Shown here piece by piece: positions 1-5,027 of a stretch of DNA of 5,027 bases. A model generated the notes under the pieces. It did not search any database. It saw only the letters and a list, made by a program, of their open reading frames with translations, and was not told the DNA's origin. The DNA lies in NCBI GenBank assembly GCA_964390645.1, contig CAYMLL010000434.1:1-5027 (forward strand), in the 5' to 3' direction. How positions within the stretch are numbered: position 1 is the first letter of the stretch; every line of letters begins with the position of its first letter. The position numbers and the translations under genes are program-made. The DNA comes from CAYMLL01 sp964390645. Its GTDB lineage: Bacteria; Planctomycetota; UBA8108.

Positions 1-1186
1 TGATCGTGACGAGGAGCTCCTCGTCAACGGCGATGTCGGCGGCGAAGCTGCCGCCGACGGGCCGCGAGCGCAGGAGGCGCCCCGAGCCGATGACGATGAC
101 GCAGGAGTCGATCTCGCTCGCCTGCCCGCCGTCGATCGCGCGCACCCCCAGGCGGTAGGTGCCGTCCTGGGTGAGAGCGCCCTCCCAGCCCGCCGCGTCA
201 CCCGGCAGCGTTGCCAGGACCTCACAGCCGTGGAGGATCTCGACGCGCTCGTAGGTCTGGCGACTCTCCCAGGTGAGCCGCACCGACCCGTTGTCCGCGG
301 ACTCGCAACGCAGATCGAAGATTTCGCGAAACGGCGGCTCGCCGGCCTCGATCACGGCGAATCGAGCGTTCGACTCGACGACGCAGATCCACGCATCGAG
401 AGGTTCTCCGGTCACGGGATCCGGGAACGGGTGCCGCAGGACGCTGCTGACCGTTCCGCCTGCGGCGTTGAGGGAGACGTGGACACCGGTGTAGTCGCCG
501 TCGGGGTCGACGAGCAGCAGGCGGTTCTCACGATCGCGAACACCGCTCACCCAGTATCCGGTGACCCTCGAGCCGTCGCGCACGACATCGAGCCCGGCGG
601 CGCTCGCGTGGCGTCCGTCGCCGGGGAATCCGTCCGGATCCTCCGGGTGCGAGAAGAGGCCGAGCGCCTCGCCTTCGAGCGTGAACTCGTAGATCGCGGT
701 GCCGAGCGACTCGACGACGTAGAGCGAGCCGCGTCCCTTGTCGCCGAGCGCGTCGAAGACGAGGCTGCGTACGGTGACGTCGTCGGCGGGGGAGTCGGGG
801 TGGATGGGGATCGCTATCTGACGATCGGTCGGTCTGCCGTCCTTGTCGATCTCCACGATGTTGCGCGATGCCGCGCTGGTGACCAGAAGCGTGTCGTCGA
901 TCGGGTTGTACGCGATGCCCGTCTGGAACTCGAAGACCACGAAGGGTGAAGGGATCGAGACCAGCTGTTCGCGCAGATCGCTCGAGAACTTGTAGATCCT
1001 GTCGTCGAGGAACGCGGTGATCCAGAAGCAGTTCTCGACCGGATCGTAGGCGAGATCCTGCGGAGCGATGGTCGAGAAGGGCAGATAGTCGCCGACGAGG
1101 TCGCCGGGCGCAGCGCGCGGGCCTGACCGGGACATCAGCGCGACGGCGCTCAGAAGCACGGCTCTCGCGACGAGGAAGCGTGGCAT
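1..1186 (-). CDS. Secreted beta-propeller-like protein with FnIII-like domain, C-terminus off window
   Basis: The frame is open from an ATG at 1186..1184 to the left edge (395 codons, no stop), so the C-terminus is missing. Residues 1-26 look like a Sec signal peptide: Arg at 3 and 8, a hydrophobic core at about 9-18 and Ala-Ala near 25-26. Residues 44-232 hold four spaced repeats of the SMP-30/NHL/YncE propeller kind, e.g. LAYDPVENCFWITAF (44-58), IAYNPIDDTLLVTS (91-104), LVFDALGDKGRGSLYVVES (142-160) and GLDVVRDGSRVTGYWVSG (198-215). Residues 290-366 resemble an FnIII-like domain (RLTW 303-306, EVLATLPGD 322-330, GTYRLGVRAIDGG 342-354). From about 378 a new propeller-like strand seems to begin (FAADIAVDEELLVTI). 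The likely location is outside the cytoplasmic membrane. Enzymatic activity is not evident; a binding or structural surface role is inference. The start is chosen because the signal peptide begins there. It is transcribed divergently from aroC. The Shine-Dalgarno is weak. Confidence 0.85.
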   Translation of the reverse strand, partial: MPRFLVARAVLLSAVALMSRSGPRAAPGDLVGDYLPFSTIAPQDLAYDPVENCFWITAFLDDRIYKFSSDLREQLVSIPSPFVVFEFQTGIAYNPIDDTLLVTSAASRNIVEIDKDGRPTDRQIAIPIHPDSPADDVTVRSLVFDALGDKGRGSLYVVESLGTAIYEFTLEGEALGLFSHPEDPDGFPGDGRHASAAGLDVVRDGSRVTGYWVSGVRDRENRLLLVDPDGDYTGVHVSLNAAGGTVSSVLRHPFPDPVTGEPLDAWICVVESNARFAVIEAGEPPFREIFDLRCESADNGSVRLTWESRQTYERVEILHGCEVLATLPGDAAGWEGALTQDGTYRLGVRAIDGGQASEIDSCVIVIGSGRLLRSRPVGGSFAADIAVDEELLVTI

Positions 1187-1249
1187 CGAGGTTTTCGAGG
1201 TTCGTCCGACGGCCGGGAAGAAGGCTCGGGGGTATCCGAACGACGGTCG

Positions 1250-1278
1250 ATCTTAAGGCTGTCCGGCAGGGGCGGCAA
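1250..1278 (-). promoter_or_regulatory. Candidate sigma70-type promoter for the secreted propeller gene
   Basis: Reading the minus strand, TTGCCG (1278..1273) and TAAGAT (1255..1250) are separated by exactly 17 bases. Each hexamer matches the TTGACA/TATAAT consensus at 4 of 6 positions. Transcription would start near 1243, leaving a 5' leader of about 57 bases before the ATG at 1186. The call rests on sequence match and position only, and GC-rich genomes yield chance matches. Confidence 0.4.
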
Positions 1279-1305
1279 GATCCGCGACGGGCTCGTATGC
1301 CGGGC

Positions 1306-1443
1306 GGAGTCGGAATCAGCGGTGGAGGCAGAGGTGCTGGTCGAGGTCGGAGTCCGGTCGGGAACCGGAGTCGGAGACTGACTGCAGAGGTGTGCCGAGG
1401 TACGCGGGCAAGAGTCGATAGGGCCGTCGGCGCGGGAGTCGGA
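1306..1443. repeat. Three dispersed copies of GGAGTCGGA with a nested hairpin
   Basis: The 9-mer GGAGTCGGA occurs exactly at 1306..1314, 1367..1375 and 1435..1443, spaced 61 and 68 bases apart. Related GGTCGGA/GGTCGGGA strings lie between and just after them (1345.., 1356.., 1444..). The first and last copies are followed by similar text, AATCAGC (1314..1320) and GGGATCAGT (1447..1455). A perfect 6-bp inverted repeat (TCCGGT at 1353..1358, ACCGGA at 1364..1369, 5-base loop) sits in the middle. The arrangement may be regulatory or may be decayed simple sequence; no function is shown. Confidence 0.45.
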
Positions 1444-1744
1444 GGTCGGGATCAGTGTTCGCACTGTGGGCTCCCGCGTGCGCTCCGGCCTCCTCTGCAG
1501 CTGGTCCGGTGTCTTCGTCTCTTTGCGAGCACCGATGAGCCGCCGGCGCTCGAAGTTCGAACGCTGCCCCGTGAAGAAGGGTCCGGGAAGGGCCCGCGTC
1601 GCGATCGCCGTTGTTGTCCGTTCTCGTGTCCCTCACGACACCGAGAACGCAGGCAGCCACGGGACCGGGACTGGAACAGCAGTCGGAGCACGGGATCCGA
1701 CCCGGAACCACCTCCGCCCCCTCGCGTCCTTCGGCTCTTCGCGT

Positions 1745-1750
1745 TAGAAT
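1745..1750 (+). promoter_or_regulatory. Candidate -10 element for aroC-thiE
   Basis: TAGAAT (within GTTAGAAT) matches TATAAT at 5 of 6 positions and stands out in very GC-rich surroundings. It lies 36 bases upstream of the aroC ATG, giving an inferred transcription start near 1757 and a leader of about 30 bases. No good -35 hexamer is found 16-18 bases upstream (the bases there are TCGCGT), so an activator or a divergent sigma preference would be needed. A purine-rich GGAGAG at 1770..1775 is the probable ribosome site for aroC. Confidence 0.4.
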
Positions 1751-1786
1751 CCCGTCTTTCCACGGCCCCGGAGAGCGCCGGCGACG

Positions 1787-2881
1787 ATGGGCAACACCTT
1801 CGGCACGATTTTCCGCCTCTCGACCTTCGGCGAGTCTCACGGCCCCGCCGTCGGCGTCACCGTCGACGGGTGTCCCGGCGGCGTGCCGGTCGCGGTTGAC
1901 GATGTCCAGGCGGAGCTCGACCGGCGACGTCCGGGGCAGAGGGCCCTCCCGCCGCGGGGGGACGCGGCCGATCGCGTCGAGATCCGCTCGGGTGTTTCCG
2001 TGGGAACGACGACCGGTGCGCCGATCGGCATGCTCGTTCGCAACGAGGACGCGCGATCGCAGGCCTACGATCACCTCAAGGACGTCTACCGGCCGTCTCA
2101 CGCCGACTACACCTACGACGCGAAGTACGGTCACCGGGACCACCGCGGAGGCGGCCGCTCGAGCGCTCGCGAGACCATCGGCCGCGTCGCGGCCGGAGCC
2201 GTCGCGCCTCGTGTACTCGCCGACGCCCACGGCGTCGAGATCGTCGCGTACGTCCGGCGTGTGCACGACATCGAGGCCGACATCGACGTCGCCGCCGTCA
2301 CCCGCGAACAGGTCGAGAGCCATTCGGTGCGCTGTCCAGATTCGGTCGCCGCCGAGGCGATGGCCGGTCGCATCGCGGAGCTTCGCAAGCAGGGCGACTC
2401 GGCCGGTGGAATCGTCGAGCTCGTCGTGCGCGAGGTCCCCGTCGGTCTCGGTGAGCCGGTTTTCGACCGTCTCGAGGCCGATCTTGCCAAGGCGATGCTG
2501 TCCCTTCCGGCGACGAAGGGCTTCGAGATCGGCTCCGGCTTCGCGGGGAGCCTTCTCACCGGCAGCCAGCACAACGACCCGTTTTGCTGCGAGGACGGCC
2601 GCATCCGCACGACCACCAACCACTCCGGCGGCGTCCAGGGAGGTATCTCGAACGGCGAGGATATCATCGCTCGCATCGCGTTCAAGCCGACCGCGACGAT
2701 CAACAAGGAGCAGGAGACGGTCACGGTCGACGGCGTGGCGACCACGCTGCGCGCCAAGGGCCGCCACGATCCCTGCGTCCTGCCGAGAGCGATCCCGATC
2801 GTCGAGGCGATGGCAGCCCTCGTCCTGGTCGACCACTTGCTGCGTCATGACGCGCGGAGCAGCAAGTCGCGGCCCGAGTAG
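1787..2881 (+). CDS. aroC: Chorismate synthase
   Basis: This cytoplasmic enzyme catalyses the last shikimate-pathway step: anti-1,4 elimination of phosphate from 5-enolpyruvylshikimate 3-phosphate to give chorismate, using reduced FMN. The 364 residues are a normal full length. All three family signatures are visible: GESHGPAVGVTVDGCP (15-30), the GRSSARET region (123-130) and GRHDPCVLPRAIPIVEAM (325-342). Other conserved blocks are RRRPG (46-50), RPSHADYTY (102-110), KQGDSAGG (201-208), GEPVFDRL (222-229), NHSGG (278-282), GGISNGEDI (285-293) and FKPTATI (299-305). The start MGNTFG is the standard family N-terminus, with GGAGAG 11 bases upstream. The segment just after RRRPGQ (52-60, RALPPRGDA) departs from the common S-x-x-T-T-P-R pattern without a change in length. 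It is the first gene of a pair, with the ThiE-like gene four bases after its stop. Confidence 0.97.
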   Translation: MGNTFGTIFRLSTFGESHGPAVGVTVDGCPGGVPVAVDDVQAELDRRRPGQRALPPRGDAADRVEIRSGVSVGTTTGAPIGMLVRNEDARSQAYDHLKDVYRPSHADYTYDAKYGHRDHRGGGRSSARETIGRVAAGAVAPRVLADAHGVEIVAYVRRVHDIEADIDVAAVTREQVESHSVRCPDSVAAEAMAGRIAELRKQGDSAGGIVELVVREVPVGLGEPVFDRLEADLAKAMLSLPATKGFEIGSGFAGSLLTGSQHNDPFCCEDGRIRTTTNHSGGVQGGISNGEDIIARIAFKPTATINKEQETVTVDGVATTLRAKGRHDPCVLPRAIPIVEAMAALVLVDHLLRHDARSSKSRPE

Positions 2882-2885
2882 GCCG

Positions 2886-3545
2886 GTGTCCCTGCCGGCG
2901 CTCTGTCTGATCACCGATGCGGAGCAGTACGGCGAGGAGCCTGTCGTCGCGAGCGCCGTGCGTGCGGCGAGCGGCGGGCTGTCGATGGTTCTCGTGCGCG
3001 AGCCTGACTGGAGCCCCGACCGGGTCGAGGCGCTGGCGTTGCGCCTGCGCGATGTGCTGCCGGGGTCGACGAGGATTCTCGTCGGCTGTCGCCCCGGGGT
3101 CGACGGCTGCACGCGACGTCGCATCGTCACGCGCCATGACCTTCACGGCGTGCACGTCGGAGGGGGCGACGTGGATTTCGTCGCGGAGTCGAGAGGGGAC
3201 GTCGGTTCTGCGAGGCTCGTCGGCTACTCCGCGCACTGCGTGGCCGAGGCGAGCGCAGCGTTCCGGCGCGGAGCGGACCATGTCAGCCTGGCGCCGATCT
3301 TCGCTCCCGTGTCGAAGCCGTCCATGCTGAGGTCCCTCGGCATCGAGGGCCTGCGCGTCGCCTGCGAGTCACTGGACGGACCGGTCTACGCGCTCGGAGG
3401 TGTGCGCGAGGACCGTGTCGAGGAGCTGCGACGCGCCGGCGCTTCGGGTGTCGCGGTGATCGGTGCCCTGCTCGGCGCCGCCGACCCCGCGAGGTCCGCG
3501 CGCGAGCTGGCGGCGCCCTGGGTGCGGTCGTCGGGCGATCGCTGA
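2886..3545 (+). CDS. thiE: Thiamine phosphate synthase/TenI family protein (divergent)
   Basis: The family folds as a TIM barrel. ThiE joins HMP-pyrophosphate and thiazole phosphate to make thiamine phosphate; TenI members isomerise the thiazole. With the GTG start there are 219 residues, the usual size. Family landmarks are LCLITD (6-11), VLVREPD (35-41, place of the QLRxK strand), HGVHVGGGD (87-95), GYSAH (113-117), GADHVSLAPIF (129-139), SKP (143-145), ALGGV (169-173) and GASGVAVIGALLGAADP (185-201). The usual Asn-Asp-Arg of ThiE is not seen where expected (LVGCRPGVDG, 65-74), so a true ThiE activity is less certain than family membership; a TenI-like role is the main alternative. The GTG at 2886 is preferred because it directly precedes the first barrel strand, lies four bases after the aroC stop and follows AGTAGG (2877..2882). 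An ATG at 2847 would add 13 residues and overlap aroC. It is probably co-transcribed with aroC. Its last 160 bases overlap the convergent rhombosortase gene. Confidence 0.8.
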   Translation: MSLPALCLITDAEQYGEEPVVASAVRAASGGLSMVLVREPDWSPDRVEALALRLRDVLPGSTRILVGCRPGVDGCTRRRIVTRHDLHGVHVGGGDVDFVAESRGDVGSARLVGYSAHCVAEASAAFRRGADHVSLAPIFAPVSKPSMLRSLGIEGLRVACESLDGPVYALGGVREDRVEELRRAGASGVAVIGALLGAADPARSARELAAPWVRSSGDR

Positions 3546-4183
3546 CCATCCTGTATCGTGTGGAGCACCGTGGCGGCGACGAGTCCCGCCAGGTGCGCGC
3601 CGGGCAGCAACACGACGCCGAGCGACTTGCCGACGTCGTCGCCACGGAGGATCCAGCCACCGGCGGCGCACTCCAGGAGCGTTTTCGTCGTGATCGCCGC
3701 GAGCACCAGAAGCGGCAGCGCGTGCCAGCGCCGCGGCGCTCCATCCGTGTTCGGGGCGCGAGCCGCGTGCAGCAGGTACAGCGCCAGGAACCCGTACGCG
3801 ACGCCCGAGAGCCCGCGGTAGCTCGTCCAGCCTTCGTGAAGGAGCCTCACCCCGAGGGCGACGGACGTCGCCAGGATCAGGTACTCCAGCAGGGTCTGGC
3901 GGCTGCCGAAGCGACGCTCTCGCCAGAGGAGGAGCGGGACGAGCAGGGTGAGGTTGTAGACGAGGTGCAGGAGGCTGCCATGGACCGCGGGTCCGGTGAG
4001 CGGCCTCCAGGCCGCGATTGCTGACGGGCCGGGCGGATCGAGTGGGGAGCGATCCTCGAGAGCGTACGCNNNNNNNNNNGAGCTATCGTGGCTCGGGTAC
4101 GCTACCGAGTCGGACCGATACGCGAGGACGGTGACGGCCGTGATCGCCGCGAGTGTCCAGGGCACGCGGCGTCGAGACCTCAT
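3386..4183 (-). CDS. rrtA: Rhombosortase (rhomboid-family GlyGly-CTERM serine protease)
   Basis: This integral inner-membrane serine protease is predicted to cleave the Gly-rich C-terminal tail of surface-destined proteins. Visible features are a first membrane helix (about 8-21), AWRPLTG (58-64), the rhomboid HxxxN in HLVYN (73-77), the catalytic Ser126 in YRGLSGV (122-128), TTKTLLE (165-171) and the partner His197 in PGAHLAG (194-200). The short rhomboid core, the GLSG site and the AHLAG helix fit rhombosortase better than GlpG-type rhomboids. The ATG overlaps the metalloprotease stop (ATGA, 4183..4180), implying translational coupling; no strong ribosome site is present. Ten Ns (4070..4079) fall at residues 35-38. 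The frame agrees on both sides, so the real gap is probably 3k+1 bases. Residues beyond about 210 form a low-complexity Arg/Ser/Pro/Ala tail read antisense to the ThiE-like gene. It lies outside the family core and may have no function, or may reflect a missed stop or frameshift. Confidence 0.85.
   Translation of the reverse strand: MRSRRRVPWTLAAITAVTVLAYRSDSVAYPSHDSXXXXAYALEDRSPLDPPGPSAIAAWRPLTGPAVHGSLLHLVYNLTLLVPLLLWRERRFGSRQTLLEYLILATSVALGVRLLHEGWTSYRGLSGVAYGFLALYLLHAARAPNTDGAPRRWHALPLLVLAAITTKTLLECAAGGWILRGDDVGKSLGVVLLPGAHLAGLVAATVLHTIQDGQRSPDDRTQGAASSRADLAGSAAPSRAPITATPEAPARRSSSTRSSRTPPSA
4070..4079. other. Assembly gap (10 Ns)
   Basis: Ten undetermined bases lie inside the rhombosortase gene, between its first membrane helix and the AWRPLTG segment. 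Ten is a common arbitrary placeholder length, so the true size is unknown. Reading-frame agreement on both sides supports a true length of 3k+1. Confidence 0.95.
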
Positions 4184-4968
4184 CGTGCTCGCGCCCGCCG
4201 GCGGCGCAGGGCCTCGGCTCCGAGACCGAGCCCGACGACGATCAGAGCCGTCGGATCGACCGGACCGCCGCCTCCGCCGCCTCCGCCGCCTCCGCCGGCT
4301 CCGCCACCGGTGCCTTCGCCGCTCTGCTCGGCGCCGTCCACTTCGAGGCAGCTCACTCCGTTGGCGTAGCTGGCGATCGCCGCGGCGCTGACGGCGCCGA
4401 ACTGATAGATCGTCGAGCCACCGATGCTGGGGTACATGATGTAGCGGGGCGTCGTGCCCACCTCATCGTGCTGCGCGCCGAGTGTGTGGCCGAGCTCGTG
4501 AGCGATGAGCGCGCCTTCGAGGTAGTCCGACTGCAGATCCTGGGAGAGCGAGTAGGCGTTGCCGAGATTGCAGACGACGCTGACGAAGGCGATGCCGACC
4601 GTCGATCCGTCGAGCTCCTTGCCCGTGAAGAGGTGTACCACGTCTCGCGCCACGGCGGTCCCGTTGACGTTCCAGTGCGCTCGCAGCTCGTTCAGGAGAG
4701 CGAGAGAGTCGACCTGCTCGTAGGGGTCGGCCGCGTCTTGCCAGATCGTCACGTCGACGATCTCGACGCCGATCCCGAGCTCGGACTCGTAGATGCCATC
4801 GACCGCGTTGATCGCCGCTTCGATCTCCGCGAGGCTGTTCGCGCCGTGAATCTCGAAGAACTCGAAGTCAGCGACGACCGCCACCTCCATGGTCCCGAGC
4901 TGCCCGGTCTGCGTGGGGATCGGATCGTCCGTCTCCAGCCGCTCCGCCAGCGGCGGAGCAGCGAGCAC
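4180..4968 (-). CDS. Reprolysin-like zinc metalloprotease with GlyGly-CTERM-like tail, N-terminus lost
   Basis: This is a metzincin of the M12B (reprolysin/ADAM-like) kind, predicted to be a secreted, surface-anchored endopeptidase. From the GTG at 4968 there are 262 residues. The catalytic domain spans about 27-208: MEVAVVADFEFFEIHG (27-42), TVGIAFVSVVCNLG (123-136), the zinc site HELGHTLGAQHD (157-168; ligands H157, H161, H167, base E158) and the Met-turn YIMYP (M178). C133 and C207 could form a disulfide. The tail is a Gly-rich linker (217-235, eleven consecutive Gly), PVDP, a short hydrophobic stretch (about 240-253) and RRRRARAR. There is no Cys in the tail (against MYXO-CTERM), no PEP and no LPXTG. 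The GTG is only the first start after an in-frame TAA (4996..4998). It has no ribosome site, signal peptide or propeptide, so the real start is probably beyond the window and the gene is interrupted. The next gene is the matching rhombosortase. Confidence 0.85.
   Translation of the reverse strand: MLAAPPLAERLETDDPIPTQTGQLGTMEVAVVADFEFFEIHGANSLAEIEAAINAVDGIYESELGIGVEIVDVTIWQDAADPYEQVDSLALLNELRAHWNVNGTAVARDVVHLFTGKELDGSTVGIAFVSVVCNLGNAYSLSQDLQSDYLEGALIAHELGHTLGAQHDEVGTTPRYIMYPSIGGSTIYQFGAVSAAAIASYANGVSCLEVDGAEQSGEGTGGGAGGGGGGGGGGGPVDPTALIVVGLGLGAEALRRRRARAR
4183..4320 (-). other. Predicted C-terminal sorting signal of the metalloprotease
   Basis: Codons for residues 217-262 encode the tripartite pattern known for GlyGly-CTERM domains: a Gly-rich recognition stretch, one short hydrophobic helix (ALIVVGLGLGAEAL) and a basic cytoplasmic end with six Arg among the last eight residues. 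In Vibrio cholerae, such a tail on the protease VesB is processed by the rhombosortase RssP. The functional assignment here is by analogy, supported by the overlapping rhombosortase gene. Confidence 0.8.
4265..4300. repeat. Nine-base tandem repeat encoding the poly-Gly linker
   Basis: CCGCCGCCT occurs three times in direct succession (4265..4273, 4274..4282, 4283..4291) and is followed by a one-base variant, CCGCCGGCT (4292..4300). On the minus strand the array encodes Gly with one Ala. The unit is a multiple of three, so gain or loss of units would change linker length without breaking the frame. Confidence 0.85.
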
Positions 4969-4995
4969 GACGATATTAGGGCAGGCCGAGCCCTC

Positions 4996-4998
4996 TTA
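4996..4998 (-). other. In-frame TAA interrupting the metalloprotease frame
   Basis: Read on the minus strand, the metalloprotease frame is open upstream of the GTG back to a TAA at 4998..4996 (then EGSACPNIVVLAAPP...). The same frame is open again from the window edge to that TAA (SLQVARVHI). One base change (for example TAC, GAA, CAA or AAA) would restore continuity. The lack of any signal peptide downstream suggests this is a nonsense mutation or a base error near a sequence end, not a true gene boundary. Confidence 0.55.
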
Positions 4999-5027
4999 GA
5001 TGTGCACGCGAGCCACCTGGAGGGAGG

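Larger units (their letters stand above)
1187..1786. other. Divergent intergenic region of 600 bases without a convincing gene
   Basis: Several frames are open here on both strands, but their translations are rich in Arg, Ser, Pro and Gly. They show no recognisable domain, no plausible signal peptide and no good ribosome site, as expected of chance open frames in GC-rich DNA. I found no tRNA-like cloverleaf and no riboswitch motif that I recognise. The region contains the candidate promoters of both flanking genes, a repeat cluster (1306..1443) and a small GC hairpin at 1579..1595 (GGGTCC, loop GGGAA, GGGCCC; one G-U pair in RNA) without a T-tract. A short unrecognised RNA or a decayed gene cannot be excluded. 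Confidence 0.6.

Noticed and set aside
1353..1369. Hairpin as a transcription terminator
   Set aside because: The stem is only 6 bp and no T-tract follows on either strand.
1150..1464. Ser/Thr/Pro-rich open frame on the minus strand (104 codons)
   Set aside because: It overlaps the start of the propeller gene in another frame, and its Ser/Thr/Pro bias comes from the GGAGTCGGA-type repeats. No signal peptide or domain is seen.
1937..1970. Possible pair of compensating frameshifts in aroC after RRRPGQ
   Set aside because: The segment RALPPRGDA differs from the usual pattern, but the spacing between RRRPGQ and DRVEI is normal and neither alternative frame restores a better match.
1611..2846. 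Long plus-strand open frame that continues into the ThiE-like gene
   Set aside because: Only the part from about 2886 reads as a protein family. The upstream part is an out-of-frame shadow of aroC, rich in Arg, Ser, Pro and Thr.
1316..3130. Long 604-codon open frame on the minus strand antisense to aroC
   Set aside because: It is the antisense shadow of aroC, whose family signatures are unmistakable on the plus strand. The translation is rich in Arg/Asp/Gly/Ala with no domain.
4088..4369. Proline-rich plus-strand open frame
   Set aside because: The poly-Pro is the complement of the poly-Gly linker codons of the metalloprotease, and the frame has no independent support.
1..5027. CRISPR array, tRNA/rRNA, insertion sequence or phage elements
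   Set aside because: I saw no regularly spaced long direct repeats, no tRNA T-arm with matching stems, no transposase motif and no terminal inverted repeats.

Overview
The window is GC-rich throughout and densely coding. It holds five protein-coding genes: two partial at the window edges, one crossed by a 10-base run of Ns. The N run and an in-frame stop near the right edge suggest a draft or metagenomic assembly. The gene content points to a Gram-negative (diderm) bacterium: secreted propeller/FnIII proteins and a rhombosortase with a Gly-rich C-terminal sorting tail are surface-protein traits of such organisms. The style of the secreted proteins recalls uncultivated Planctomycetota, Acidobacteriota or Myxococcota relatives, but the phylum cannot be fixed from this sequence.

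Layout: (1) 1..1186, minus strand: a secreted beta-propeller-like protein followed by an FnIII-like domain, running off the left edge. (2) 1187..1786: a 600-base divergent intergenic region with no convincing gene, a plausible promoter on each side, and a cluster of short GGAGTCGGA repeats. (3) 1787..3545, plus strand: a compact pair of aroC (chorismate synthase) and a divergent ThiE/TenI-family gene, four bases apart. (4) 3386..4968, minus strand, convergent with the pair: a reprolysin-like zinc metalloprotease with a Gly-rich/hydrophobic/Arg-rich C-terminal tail, overlapping by ATGA a rhomboid-family protease that I read as a rhombosortase.

The most interesting unit is the last one. The metalloprotease carries a GlyGly-CTERM-like tail, and the next gene, translationally coupled to it, encodes the type of intramembrane serine protease known to process such tails. 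It looks like a private one-enzyme/one-substrate surface-sorting cassette. The metalloprotease N-terminus (signal peptide and propeptide) is absent from the open frame. The same frame is interrupted by a TAA at 4996..4998 and is open again to the window edge, so the gene is either disrupted or carries a sequence error.
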